Assembly (NCBI RefSeq): GCF_000717645.1
Contig: NZ_JNZZ01000029.1
Location: forward strand, 1 to 64,000
Source: Streptomyces californicus
GTDB taxonomy: Bacteria > Actinomycetota > Actinomycetes > Streptomycetales > Streptomycetaceae
Reading direction: 5' to 3'
Length of the DNA: 64,000 bases
The translations under genes and the position numbers were made by a program. The notes under the pieces are model-generated. The model searched no databases, was not told where the DNA came from, and was given only the letters and a program-made list of their open reading frames with translations. Position 1 is the first letter of the stretch, and each line of letters opens with the position of its first letter. Shown here one piece after another: positions 14,113 through 22,740 of this stretch.

Positions 14113-16802
14113 GCTTCCCGCACCGCCTCGCCGCCGTCGGCAACCGGGCTCCCGGCCGCCACCGCCCTGCCGTCCGCGCCCGTCGCGCCGCGGGTGAAGC
14201 GGGGGTGGATCAGGCCGACGCAGCTGTACGGGAGGTCGTCGACCTCCTCGACCGGGACGCCGCGCTGTTCGGCCAGCAGCCGGATGTGCTCCAGGTCCGG
14301 GCCCGCGCCGCGCCGGGCGAGGATCTTCCAGGGGACGCGGCGCAGCAGTACCCGGGTGGTCTCGCCCACGCCGGGCTTGACGAGGTTGACGTCGTGGATG
14401 CCGTACTCCTCGCTGATCCGCTCGACGGCCGCCCAGCCCTCCCAGGTCGGGGCGCGGTCGGCGGCGAGCAGGTCCTTCGTCGCGTCGTCGACCTCGGCCG
14501 CCACGTCGTCGAACCGGGCGGCGACGGTGTCGAGGAAGTGGTTCGACACGTCGGACGCGGCGAGTTCCCGGTAGAACTTCCCGCCGTGGAAGTCGTCCGG
14601 TCCGACCAGGTCGGCGCGGAGCACGGTACGGGAGATGAGGCCGGAGACCGTGGAGTTGAGGCAGGCCGAGGGGATGAGGAAGTCGTCGCGGGTGCCGTAC
14701 GTCCGGACGCAGCCGCCCGGGTCGGCGAGCACCGCGATCTCCGGGTCGAATCCGGCCGGGCCGCCCGATGCCTCGAACGCCTCGACGGCCGCCGCCAGTT
14801 CGCGGGTGATGGCGCCCTTCCCCGTCCAGCCGTCCACGAACACCACGTCGGCCGGGTCGTGGTGGGCCGCGAGCCAGCGCAGGGCGGTGGCGTCGATGCC
14901 CCGGCCCCGGACGATGGAGATGGCGTAGTGCGGCAGGTCCAGGCCGTGCCGGTGCCGGGCCCAGCGGCGCATCAGCACCCCGACCGGGGTGCCGGCGCGG
15001 GCGAGCGAGACGAGGACGGGGCGCGGGCCGCGTTCGGCGAGGACGGTCTCGGTGACGGTGCCGACCGCGCGGGCGATCCGGGCGGCGGAGGTCTCCAGGG
15101 CCGCGGTGAACAGCGCCTGGTAGGCGGGGCTCGGCTGGTACTCGACGGGCAGCGACTCCGCGTAGTGCGCGCCGCCGCTCTGGATCGCCTCCTCGCGCTC
15201 CTCGGTGGGCGCCTCCAGTTCGGTGTCCGAGAGGTCCTGGAGCAGCCAGCCGACCTCGTCCGGCGCGTAACTGGAGAAGTCGGGGCCTCTGAGGGGCTCG
15301 GGCAGCACGGCGGGCTCCTGAACGGGGGTGGGGGTGTACGAGGGGACGACCGCGAGGAGGACCTGGCCGGTGTGTTCGGCGAGCCGGGCCAGCAGGCCGT
15401 CGGGGGCGTGGAGCGCGGGGGTGTCGGCGGTGGAGTCGACGACGGCGACCACGGCGTCGAAGCCGGCGCCCGCCACGTTGTACGCGTACCGGTCGCCGGG
15501 GCCGTCCGCCGGGTCGTCGTGGGCCGGGAAGACGAGCCGGGTGCGTATCGCGTAGCCGGGGTCGTCGACGGCCAGGACGGGTGAGCGGGTGGTGGTGGAG
15601 TAGCGGACCTCGGCACGGGCGCCCAGGAGTTCTTCGAGGGCGGTGCCGAGGCGGAGCGGGGCGTACATGAGCTCCTCGAAGCCGAGCACGAGGACCCGGC
15701 GCGGCGCCCGGACCCGGCCCTGGTCCTGGTCCCGGTCCTGGTCCCGGTCCTGATCCCCGACCCGGTCCTGGCCTTGGCTCCGGGCCGGACTCCGGTCCCG
15801 GTCGTGTTCCGCAGCCGGAATCCGGTCGCGGCCCCCGTCCGCGCCCTGTCCGTGATCGTCGCCCCCGCCCGGAGCATCGGCGTCCAGGGCCGTCGCGATC
15901 CGCTCCGCCATGGCCGGAAGCGCCGCTTCCAGGGCCGTCCGGTGGTCCGGGGTGAAGCCGTGGCGCCCGCCGTCGGGGACGCCGGCCGGCCAGTCGAGGG
16001 CGACGCGGGTGACGCGGGCCGGGACGGGGACGGTGGGCGGCGCGGAGGCGGGGGCCCGTGCCTCCTGCTCCGCGACCAGGGCCTGGCCGCGTTCCAGTAC
16101 GCCGTCCGGCAGGGCGACCGTTCCGGCGGCGCGGGTCACCAGGTCGACGCGGGCGCCGATCTCGGCGGCGAACGCGGTCAGCCGGTCGCGGTCCGCCGGG
16201 GAGCGCATGTCGACCAGGGCGACGATGACGTAGCGCTCGCGGGGGTGCAGGGCGTGCAGGGCGCGGACGGTGTTCAGGACGGTGTTGCCGGTGGAGAACT
16301 CGTCGTCGACCAGCACCAGCGTGGAGGCCGGGCCGCCGCCCGCCAGCAGATCGCGGTCCTCCGGCAGCAGCAGGTGCGAGGTGGCGTGCGAGTGGGACTC
16401 CTCGAAGCCGCCCGCCGGTGCGACGCCCGCCACCGGCCGCCGGGTGGAGTGCAGGTACGGGGCGTCCCGCAGGCCGTCCGCCACGGCGTGGCCGAGCCCG
16501 GTGGCCGTCTCCGCGTACCCGAGGACGACCGCCCGGCGCGCCTCCTGCGGGCCGAGGAGCGCCCGGACCCGCTCACCCAGCTCGTACCCGGCGCCGTGGA
16601 CGACGGACGGAAGCTGCGGGACGTGCTTGCCCAGCACGTTGGAGACCAGCAGGTGCGCCCGCTTGGGGTTGCGGCGCAGGGCCAGGCCCAGCAGGTCCCC
16701 CAGCTCGTCGCCGCCTTCGAGGGCGACGCCCAGCCGCTCGGCCACCCAGTTGCCCGACCACACCACGTTCACGGTCTCTTCTCTCGTCGCGCGCTCGCTC
16801 AT
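14109..16802 (-). CDS. Phosphoribosyltransferase-TRSP-StiP/Pelota-like fusion protein
   Basis: The 897-residue protein combines modules often encoded separately. Residues about 30-250 form a phosphoribosyltransferase with the PRPP loop VLVDDEFSTGNT (about 161-172). An Arg/Asp/Gln-rich linker follows (about 345-362). The TRSP domain (about 370-460) carries its namesake TTTRSPV motif. A second phosphoribosyltransferase-like region of the type annotated as StiP (about 500-790) has VFVDGWTGKGAI and LIPSACLNSTVSG. The C-terminal segment (about 800-880) resembles the Pelota/L7Ae-like RNA-binding domain noted in Ter islands. The inferred role is synthesis of a ribosylated base or nucleoside used in the Ter stress response. 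It lies 10 bp after the CitE-like gene and overlaps the HAD gene. The linker is encoded by a 12-bp tandem repeat. Confidence 0.82.
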   Translation of the reverse strand: MSERATREETVNVVWSGNWVAERLGVALEGGDELGDLLGLALRRNPKRAHLLVSNVLGKHVPQLPSVVHGAGYELGERVRALLGPQEARRAVVLGYAETATGLGHAVADGLRDAPYLHSTRRPVAGVAPAGGFEESHSHATSHLLLPEDRDLLAGGGPASTLVLVDDEFSTGNTVLNTVRALHALHPRERYVIVALVDMRSPADRDRLTAFAAEIGARVDLVTRAAGTVALPDGVLERGQALVAEQEARAPASAPPTVPVPARVTRVALDWPAGVPDGGRHGFTPDHRTALEAALPAMAERIATALDADAPGGGDDHGQGADGGRDRIPAAEHDRDRSPARSQGQDRVGDQDRDQDRDQDQGRVRAPRRVLVLGFEELMYAPLRLGTALEELLGARAEVRYSTTTRSPVLAVDDPGYAIRTRLVFPAHDDPADGPGDRYAYNVAGAGFDAVVAVVDSTADTPALHAPDGLLARLAEHTGQVLLAVVPSYTPTPVQEPAVLPEPLRGPDFSSYAPDEVGWLLQDLSDTELEAPTEEREEAIQSGGAHYAESLPVEYQPSPAYQALFTAALETSAARIARAVGTVTETVLAERGPRPVLVSLARAGTPVGVLMRRWARHRHGLDLPHYAISIVRGRGIDATALRWLAAHHDPADVVFVDGWTGKGAITRELAAAVEAFEASGGPAGFDPEIAVLADPGGCVRTYGTRDDFLIPSACLNSTVSGLISRTVLRADLVGPDDFHGGKFYRELAASDVSNHFLDTVAARFDDVAAEVDDATKDLLAADRAPTWEGWAAVERISEEYGIHDVNLVKPGVGETTRVLLRRVPWKILARRGAGPDLEHIRLLAEQRGVPVEEVDDLPYSCVGLIHPRFTRGATGADGRAVAAGSPVADGGEAVREA
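15721..15756. repeat. 12-bp tandem repeat encoding the DRDQ linker
   Basis: Three 12-bp units (TGGTCCTGGTCC, CGGTCCTGGTCC, CGGTCCTGATCC) lie head to tail, with degenerate copies on either side to about 15800. On the coding strand they give alternating Asp-Arg/Asp-Gln dipeptides between the first phosphoribosyltransferase and the TRSP domain. Copy number probably varies between strains. Confidence 0.75.
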
Positions 16803-16812
16803 CGACGCGCGC

Positions 16813-18039
16813 TCAGTTCGTCAGGCCGGCGGCCAGCAGGTCCACGAAGCCGACGTCTTCCCTCGCCACCCCGAACGCCTCGGCCCGCAGCAGTGTCCGC
16901 TCGGCCCAGGCCCGGTGGGGCTTCACCTCGTTCATCTTGTTCGTGTACGCCGAGCGCAGCACCCCGCCGCCCCCGCGCTCGGGGCTCAGGATGTCCTGGG
17001 CGTCGGTGTACTCCTCGTGGCTGACCACGGACAGCGCGTGGACCGGCGCCACGTGCGACGGGTGGATGCAGGTCTTGCCGAGCAGCCCGTTGGCGCGGTC
17101 CAGCTCGATCTCCCGGAGCAGCCCGTCGAGGTCGTGCTCGATCAGCGCCGTACGCAGTTCCTCGGCGCGGCCCTCCAGGAAGGGGCTGCGGCGGAGCTGG
17201 GGCTTGAACATGCGCTCCTGGCGGCGGAAGTACTCCCAGACCGGGCCGGTGATCGTGAAGCCGGAGCCGTCCGCGCGGCCGAGCACGTTGACGACGTCGG
17301 CGATCACGGAGGCGACGATGTGGACGTCGTACGCCGTCATGTCGGGGGCGCGGCGCAGTCCGTAGGCCGAGCAGAAGTCGGTGACACCGAGCCGCAGGGC
17401 GAGCACCCGGTCCCGGTATTTGTCGACACTGCGGGCGATGCCCCGGAGGATTTCGCCGCGGGTCTCCAGGTGGAGCAGTTCGGGGGATTCGAGGACCGGC
17501 ATGGCGAAGAGCCGTCTGCCGCACGCCGCTTCGGCCTCGGCGAGCGCCTCCAGGAAGTGACGCCCGCGCTCCTCGGTGAATTTGGGAAGTACGAAACCGG
17601 ACAACATGCGGACCGAGTCGCCGAGACGTCGTACGAGGTCGGTGATCTGTCCCGGTTCCCGTACGCGGATGAAGAGGAGGGGGACGCCGACGCCGGGGGC
17701 GCCGTCCGGGCCCCGCTCGCCGGACTCCGCGGCTCCGCTTGCGGGGGCCGCCGCATCCTGGGCGGCGAGATCGGCGAACTGCCTGATCAGATTGGTTTCG
17801 GCGCCGATCACCTCGGCGTCGTCGATCGAGTCCTCCAGGCACAGCACCATCGAGACGACACCGCGTGCGGCCTGCTTCAGCACGTCGTCCGCGAGGGACG
17901 GGCGGGTGGCCGGGGAGTAGAGCGTGGCCCCCAGGGCGACGGAGAGCATGCGGGCCGGGGAGTCGGCGGTGAAGACGCTGGGCTCCCGGTGGAACAGACC
18001 CTCGCGGGCAGTGGGCGATATATGCCCGAAGTGACGCAT
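16813..18039 (-). CDS. HpcH/HpaI aldolase / CitE-like lyase of the Ter island
   Basis: The 408-residue TIM-barrel protein of the CitE/HpcH class shows [16 protein letters not shown] (about 66-81), [27 protein letters not shown] and [16 protein letters not shown]. Close to the C-terminus it has [10 protein letters not shown], the signature of malyl-CoA/citramalyl-CoA-type lyases. Family enzymes cleave or form C-C bonds using Mg-bound enolates. The Ter-island clade is longer than ordinary CitE and its substrate is unknown. The ATG at 18039 follows GGGGGAAAAGA; longer upstream starts have no site. A -35 TTGACA lies on the minus strand upstream. It is the first gene of the CitE / fusion / HAD / methyltransferase run. 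Confidence 0.85.
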   Translation of the reverse strand: MRHFGHISPTAREGLFHREPSVFTADSPARMLSVALGATLYSPATRPSLADDVLKQAARGVVSMVLCLEDSIDDAEVIGAETNLIRQFADLAAQDAAAPASGAAESGERGPDGAPGVGVPLLFIRVREPGQITDLVRRLGDSVRMLSGFVLPKFTEERGRHFLEALAEAEAACGRRLFAMPVLESPELLHLETRGEILRGIARSVDKYRDRVLALRLGVTDFCSAYGLRRAPDMTAYDVHIVASVIADVVNVLGRADGSGFTITGPVWEYFRRQERMFKPQLRRSPFLEGRAEELRTALIEHDLDGLLREIELDRANGLLGKTCIHPSHVAPVHALSVVSHEEYTDAQDILSPERGGGGVLRSAYTNKMNEVKPHRAWAERTLLRAEAFGVAREDVGFVDLLAAGLTN

Positions 18040-18083
18040 TCTTTTCCCCCGAACTGCCTGACCGGTCGAACAACGCATGGCCG

Positions 18084-18110
18084 GTAATAGTACGTACGGA
18101 CGGGTGTCAA
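18084..18110 (-). promoter_or_regulatory. Likely promoter of the CitE-fusion-HAD operon
   Basis: On the minus strand a perfect TTGACA (18110-18105) is followed 15 bp later by TATTAC (18089-18084). The spacing is shorter than ideal. TTACCG at the normal 17-bp distance is a poorer -10. The leader to the ATG at 18039 would be about 35-40 nt. No operator symmetry is obvious beyond GTACGTAC in the spacer. Confidence 0.5.
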
Positions 18111-18260
18111 CAGTTCCCCATGTACATGAATTTCCGGTTACCCGCCCCTTGTGCCGCTCATCCTCGCGGTATCGTCGCGCCCTGCTCGCGCCGCCGCCGG
18201 GCACGGCGGATCCGCCCCCCGCGTTGTCCGCGCGGGCCCCCAGCAGGCAGGATGACGGTC

Positions 18261-19136
18261 ATGACGCACACGATGCTGAAGGGCTCGAACGTCCCCGTCG
18301 ATGCCGCGGCCGTCCGGGCCGTGCTGCGCTGGACCCCGGGCACCGGGGTCCCCGACGTGGACGCCTCCGCCCTGCTCCTCGGTGCGTCGGGCCGGGTCCG
18401 TTCCGACGAGGACTTCGTCTTCTACAACCAGCCCCGGCACCCGTCCGGCCTGGTCCGGCGGCTGCCGAAGCGCAGCGTCGCGGACGGGCTGACGGACACG
18501 GTGGAGGCGGACCTCGGCGCGCTCGACGCGTCGGTGGACCAGGTGGTCATCGCGGCCTCCTCCGACGGGGCCGCCTTCGAACAGGTGCCGGACCTGCGGA
18601 TCCTGCTGTTCGACGCCGCGTACGCCGACGGCGAGCCGCTGGCGGTGTTCGACGTCCGGCCGGAGACCGGCGAGGAGACGGCGATCATCTGCGGCGAGCT
18701 CTACCGCCGCGGCGACGGATGGAAGTTCCGCGCGGTCGGCCAGGGGTATCCCACCGGGCTGATCGGCCTGGCCACCGCCTTCGGCATCTCGGTGGACGAC
18801 TCGGAGGCGTCCCAGGGGGCCCAGGACCCGGCGGGCCCGGGGCCGCTCCCCGCCGCCGTTCCCCCGCCCCCGTCCGTGCCGCCGGAGATCCCCGCGCCCG
18901 CCGGGACGGGCCCCGACGCGCAGGCCACGGTCCAGCACCAGCAGCCCTCGTACGGCTACCCGCCCCAGGCCGCGCACCCCGCGGCGGTCGCCGGGACGCA
19001 TCAGCCGGCGTACGGCTACCCGCAGCCCGCCGCGCCGCCCGCGTACGGCTATCCGCAGCCGGCGGCCGCCGCCGCGCACGCGCCCGACCCTCATTTCGTC
19101 CTGCCTCCCCAGGGTCCGCAGTTCGTCCGGGCCTGA
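18261..19136 (+). CDS. TerD-domain protein with Tyr/Pro-repeat tail
   Basis: The 291-residue protein has an N-terminal TerD domain (about 5-178) recognised by [34 protein letters not shown] and [11 protein letters not shown]. The calcium-binding acidic segments are more degenerate than in the two classic TerD proteins further right. Residues about 190-291 form a low-complexity Pro/Ala/Gln tail with three YGYP repeats, likely disordered and possibly a protein-interaction or phase-forming tail. TerD domains bind Ca2+ and assemble into stress-response complexes near the membrane. ATG 18261 fits AGGA at 18249-18252; ATG 18252 three codons upstream is the alternative. It is divergent from the CitE operon. 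Confidence 0.85.
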   Translation: MTHTMLKGSNVPVDAAAVRAVLRWTPGTGVPDVDASALLLGASGRVRSDEDFVFYNQPRHPSGLVRRLPKRSVADGLTDTVEADLGALDASVDQVVIAASSDGAAFEQVPDLRILLFDAAYADGEPLAVFDVRPETGEETAIICGELYRRGDGWKFRAVGQGYPTGLIGLATAFGISVDDSEASQGAQDPAGPGPLPAAVPPPPSVPPEIPAPAGTGPDAQATVQHQQPSYGYPPQAAHPAAVAGTHQPAYGYPQPAAPPAYGYPQPAAAAAHAPDPHFVLPPQGPQFVRA

Positions 19137-19217
19137 GCCCCGTCTGCGGAGCCCCGTGCGGTGCGGGCGGAACAGCCGGACCCGTGCCTGGGGACAGCCC
19201 TTCGCCGTGCGCCCGGC

Positions 19218-19952
19218 TCAGGTGCGTGACTTGTAGCCCCGCCCCCATTGCATGCCGTAGCCGTACAGCCGGTCCAGCTCCGACTGGAAGCCGTACACGA
19301 ACTTCACCTCACGGCGCACGATCAGCTCGTCCTTCACGTTCTCCACGGTGAACACCGCGCAGGAGCGGGCCTGCGGCGCCCGCTCGTCCAGCTCGATCTC
19401 GATGCGCGGGCCGTTGCCCGGGTAGAGCGTGACCTTGGCGTGCGTACGGTCGAACGCGGGCGTCCGGTCGTAGATGTAGACGAAGAACAGCAGGCGCTTG
19501 ATCTGGTCGCGCTGGTCGAGGTTGACGTAGACCGTCTCGCCCGAGGGCGCGCCGAACCGGTCGTCCCCGCTGAGCCGGATGTACGGCGGCCCGTTCAGGT
19601 CGCCGATGAGGCTGCCCAGCGGCTGGACGACCCCCTTGGTGCCGTCGGCCAGCTCGTACATGCAGCCGAGGTCCAGGTCGACGTTGACGACGCCTTGCGT
19701 GTGCGCCTGGACCACCTCGGGCTGGAAGAACTGGAGGGGGTGGCGCAGCCGGCCGCTCCGGCGTGAGCGGCCCTCGATGTCCGAGGTCCGCATGCGCCAG
19801 GAGAGATTGACCCGGAGGTTGCCCGAGAGGGCGCCCTGTTTGTTGAGCGAGACCGTGGCGTTGCGTTTGGTCAGCACGATCGCGCTCGACGTCGAGTTGC
19901 CCGAGTCGAACTGCGCCGCACGCCCCGGCCACAGGCCGTCGAAGAATCCCAT
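19218..19952 (-). CDS. TerA-like (TerD superfamily) protein
   Basis: The 244-residue protein begins MGFFDGLWPGR. It contains an AIVLTKRNATVSLNKQ strand pair, a DLDLGCMYEL motif (about 109-118) equivalent to the FDLD motif of TerD, and GKVVQ/SLIGD-like segments. Near the C-terminus it has FVYIYDRTP and VYGFQSELDRLYGYGMQWG. It fits the TerA-type branch of the TerD superfamily, thought to act with TerD and TerC at the inner membrane in metal or oxidative stress. GGTGGGGG precedes the ATG at 19952. The gene is convergent with the YGYP-tailed terD gene and downstream of terC. Confidence 0.82.
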   Translation of the reverse strand: MGFFDGLWPGRAAQFDSGNSTSSAIVLTKRNATVSLNKQGALSGNLRVNLSWRMRTSDIEGRSRRSGRLRHPLQFFQPEVVQAHTQGVVNVDLDLGCMYELADGTKGVVQPLGSLIGDLNGPPYIRLSGDDRFGAPSGETVYVNLDQRDQIKRLLFFVYIYDRTPAFDRTHAKVTLYPGNGPRIEIELDERAPQARSCAVFTVENVKDELIVRREVKFVYGFQSELDRLYGYGMQWGRGYKSRT

Positions 19953-20105
19953 GCCAACCCCCACCCTGTTCGCGCCCGCTGCTCGCGCCGCTCGTACCCG
20001 CCCGGACATCGCTGCGGGGCGGCCACCGGGCCGGGTCCGGGAGATACCGGAGAGCCGTCGCCGTGTGGGCCGCCCCGCAGAGAGCGTTCCTCAATCCCCG
20101 CCGGG

Positions 20106-21251
20106 TCACACCCCGGCGGACACCTCGGACTTGTCTCCCGAGCCGCCGCCGGATTCGGCGGCGAGCGCGCGGTTGCGCCTGACCGAGGACCAGAAGGAGA
20201 GGGCGATCAGGATCACCCCGACCGATCCGGTGATCAGTTCGTTGATCTCGTACTGGATGGTGATCAGCAGGATCACGGAGAGCGCGCCGATCGCGTAGTG
20301 CGCGCCGTGCTCCAGGTAGACGTAGTCGTCGAGCGTTCCCTCGCGCACCAGGTAGACGGTGAGCGAACGGACGTACATGGCGCCGATGCCGAGGCCGAGC
20401 GCCATCAGGACGATCTCGTTGGTGATGGCGAAGGCGCCGATGACGCCGTCGAAGGAGAACGAGGCGTCGAGGACTTCCAGGTACAGGAAGAGGAAGAACG
20501 CGGCCTTTCCGGCGAGGGCGACCCCGGTGACGGGCTTGCCCTTCTTCTTGGCCTCTTCCTCCGCCTCGTGCTCACGCTCCTCCTCCTCTTCGAGCTTGTT
20601 CTCGAAGAAGCCGGAGAGCCCGCCGACGATCAGGTAGGTGATCAGACCGGCGATACCGGAGAGCATGACCGTCGACGCCTTGTCGGCGTGGCCGCCGCCG
20701 TGCTGATGCGCGTGGGTCGCGAAGGTCAGCGCGGAGATCAGGAGGACGATCAGCGCGACGCAGACGGAGAGCATGTCGACCTTGCCGAGCTTGGCGAGCG
20801 GACGCTCGATCCAGCGCAGCCAGTGGATGTCCCGCTCCTCGTCGAAGATGAAGTCGAGGAAGATCATGATCAGGAACATGCCACCGAAGGCGGCGATCGA
20901 CGGATGGGCGTCCGTGACCAGTTCCTTGTACTTGTCCGGGTCGTTGAAGGAGAGGTCGATCGCCTCGATCGGCCCGAGCTGGGCGCTCACGGCGACGATC
21001 ACGACGGGGAACACCAGCCGCATACCGAAGACGGCGATGAGAATGCCGATGGTCAGGAAGATCTTCTGCCAGAAGGCATTCATCTTCTTCAGGATTCCGG
21101 CGTTGATCACCGCGTTGTCAAAGGACAGCGAGATCTCCAGGACGGACAGGATCGCCACGATGCCGAATGCCTGCCACCCCCCGTAGATGACCGCCGCGAC
21201 CAGGCCGAGCGCGGTGACCGCGAACGACCAGCCGAAGGTTTTCAGTACCAC
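20106..21251 (-). CDS. TerC-family (DUF475) integral membrane protein
   Basis: The 381-residue protein has about nine hydrophobic segments and the hallmark acidic-in-membrane motifs LEISLSFDNAVINAG (about 39-53) and LEVLDASFSFDGVIGAFA (about 260-277). This is the DUF475/TerC branch. Known family role: membrane partner of TerD-type proteins in tellurite and metal stress, with some TerC relatives exporting Mn2+. Between the two membrane halves there are a His-rich loop HAHQHGGGHADK (about 186-197) and a charged helix EEEEEREHEAEEEAKKKG (about 222-240), both plausible metal-sensing or docking sites. A terD gene lies 70 bp upstream on the same strand. Confidence 0.88.
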   Translation of the reverse strand: MVLKTFGWSFAVTALGLVAAVIYGGWQAFGIVAILSVLEISLSFDNAVINAGILKKMNAFWQKIFLTIGILIAVFGMRLVFPVVIVAVSAQLGPIEAIDLSFNDPDKYKELVTDAHPSIAAFGGMFLIMIFLDFIFDEERDIHWLRWIERPLAKLGKVDMLSVCVALIVLLISALTFATHAHQHGGGHADKASTVMLSGIAGLITYLIVGGLSGFFENKLEEEEEREHEAEEEAKKKGKPVTGVALAGKAAFFLFLYLEVLDASFSFDGVIGAFAITNEIVLMALGLGIGAMYVRSLTVYLVREGTLDDYVYLEHGAHYAIGALSVILLITIQYEINELITGSVGVILIALSFWSSVRRNRALAAESGGGSGDKSEVSAGV

Positions 21252-21321
21252 TGGCTACCCCATCGTGTTATGTAAAACGGGTCTCCCCCGGTGTGTCGGG
21301 GCTCCCCCTCGCCCACGGGCG

Positions 21322-21897
21322 CTACGAAACGTTGACGCCGAAGTCTAGAGCGATGCCCCGCAGGCCGGACGCGTACCCCTGGCCGACCGCACGGAACTTC
21401 CACTCGCCGTTGTACCGGTAGAGCTCGCCGAAGATCATCGCGGTTTCCGTCGAGGCGTCCTCGCTGAGGTCGTAGCGGGCCAGCTCCTTGCCGTCGGACT
21501 GGTTGACCACCCGGATGAAGGCATTGCTGACCTGGCCGAACGCCTGGCCCCGGTTGTCCGCGTCGTGGATCGAGACCGGAAAGACGATCTTGTCGCAGTG
21601 CGCGGGGACCTGGTCGAGGCGGACGATGACGGACTCGTCGTCGCCGTCGCCCTCGCCCGTCAGGTTGTCCCCGGTGTGCTCGACGGAGCCGTCCGGGCTG
21701 GTGAGGTTGTTGTAGAAGACGAACCACTCGTCACCGAGGACCCGGCCCGACTGGCACAGCAGCGCGCTGGCGTCGAGGTCGAAGTCGGCCCCCGTGGTGG
21801 AGCGTGCGTCCCAGCCGAGCCCGACCAGCACCTGGGTGAGGTTGGGTGCGACCTTGGAGAGGGAGACATTGCCTCCCTTGGCGAGCGTGACGCCCAT
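21322..21897 (-). CDS. TerD-family calcium-binding stress protein
   Basis: The 191-residue canonical TerD/TerE shows [10 protein letters not shown] (about 41-50), [12 protein letters not shown] (about 77-88, the acidic Ca2+-binding segment), [38 protein letters not shown] and a C-terminal FGVNVS. GGAGG precedes the ATG by 7 bp. It is a close paralogue of the next gene upstream (22027-22602). A strong terminator separates the two, so this copy needs its own promoter or readthrough. The terC gene starts 70 bp downstream and may be cotranscribed. Confidence 0.92.
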   Translation of the reverse strand: MGVTLAKGGNVSLSKVAPNLTQVLVGLGWDARSTTGADFDLDASALLCQSGRVLGDEWFVFYNNLTSPDGSVEHTGDNLTGEGDGDDESVIVRLDQVPAHCDKIVFPVSIHDADNRGQAFGQVSNAFIRVVNQSDGKELARYDLSEDASTETAMIFGELYRYNGEWKFRAVGQGYASGLRGIALDFGVNVS

Positions 21898-21918
21898 GTG
21901 TGTCCTCCCCGAGTCGTG

Positions 21919-21973
21919 AAAAAACGCTGCCGGGCGCTTTCGACGCCCGGGGCCGGGCGTCGAAAGCGCCCGG
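21919..21973 (-). terminator. Terminator with 21-bp perfect inverted repeat between two terD genes
   Basis: The arms at 21930-21950 and 21953-21973 are perfectly complementary over 21 bp, with only GG between them. On the minus strand the stem is followed by a run of six T (21924-21919), giving a classic intrinsic terminator for the upstream terD gene. The arms contain GCGCTTTCGACGC. Confidence 0.85.
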
Positions 21974-22026
21974 TGGTGGGCGCCCGGCAGGTCACAGCCG
22001 GCCGGGCGCCCCGTGGCGCCGGAACG

Positions 22027-22602
22027 TCAGACGTTGACGCCGAAGTCCTGGGCGATGCCGCGCAGACCGGAGGCGTACCCCTGGCCGATGGCGCGGAACT
22101 TCCACTCGGCGCCGTTGCGGTACAGCTCGCCGAAAACCATCGCGGTCTCGGTCGAGGCGTCCTCGCTCAGGTCGTAGCGGGCGAGCTCGCTGTTGTCGGC
22201 CTGGTTGACCACGCGGATGTACGCGTTGCGGACCTGGCCGAAGCTCTGCTGACGGCTCTCGGCCTCGTAGATCGAGACCGGGAAGACGATCTTGTCGACG
22301 TCGGCCGGGACGCCCGCGAGGTTCACCTTGATGACCTCGTCGTCGCCCTCGCCCTCACCGGTGAGGTTGTCCCCGGTGTGCTCGACGGAGCCGTCGGGGC
22401 TCTTGAGGTTGTTGAAGAAGACGAAGTTGCCGTCGGCGGCGACCTTGCCCTCGGTGTTCGTCAGCAGGGCGCTGGCGTCGAGGTCGAAGTCACCCCCGGT
22501 GGTGGTGCGGGCGTCCCAGCCCAGACCGACGATGACCGCGGTCAGGTTGGGCGCGGCCTTGGTCAGCGAGACGTTGCCGCCCTTGCTGAGGCTGACTCCC
22601 AC
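22027..22602 (-). CDS. TerD-family calcium-binding stress protein
   Basis: The 191-residue TerD protein is closely related to the neighbour at 21322-21897, with most of the sequence colinear. It has [60 protein letters not shown] and FGVNV. It starts at GTG 22602 behind GGAGG. Family knowledge: two Ca2+ ions bind in the acidic loops and members assemble at the membrane with TerC under stress. The upstream region carries a possible ECF-type promoter (GGAAC-N19-GTT). A terminator of the peroxiredoxin gene lies farther upstream, so this is the head of its own transcription unit. Confidence 0.93.
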   Translation of the reverse strand: MGVSLSKGGNVSLTKAAPNLTAVIVGLGWDARTTTGGDFDLDASALLTNTEGKVAADGNFVFFNNLKSPDGSVEHTGDNLTGEGEGDDEVIKVNLAGVPADVDKIVFPVSIYEAESRQQSFGQVRNAYIRVVNQADNSELARYDLSEDASTETAMVFGELYRNGAEWKFRAIGQGYASGLRGIAQDFGVNV

Positions 22603-22695
22603 GAGTCCTCCAGTAGTTTTCTCAGGGGCCGGCAGACACCAGCGTCCCCGTCGTTCGTTGGCATCGGATCAACGATTGGATCCTAGTGACCGGTT

Positions 22696-22722
22696 CCCGG
22701 CCAAAACAGGCTTTTGACCGGG
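22696..22722 (-). terminator. Terminator after the peroxiredoxin gene
   Basis: The arms CCCGGCCAAAA (22696-22706) and TTTTGACCGGG (22712-22722) pair over 11 bp with one mismatch around a 5-nt loop. On the minus strand it lies 19 bp past the peroxiredoxin stop. Confidence 0.65.
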
Positions 22723-22740
22723 CGTCGCCAGGAGTTCCGC

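Noticed and set aside
19137..19217. Terminator between the convergent terD and TerA-like genes
   Set aside because: No inverted repeat of convincing length was found in the 81-bp gap.
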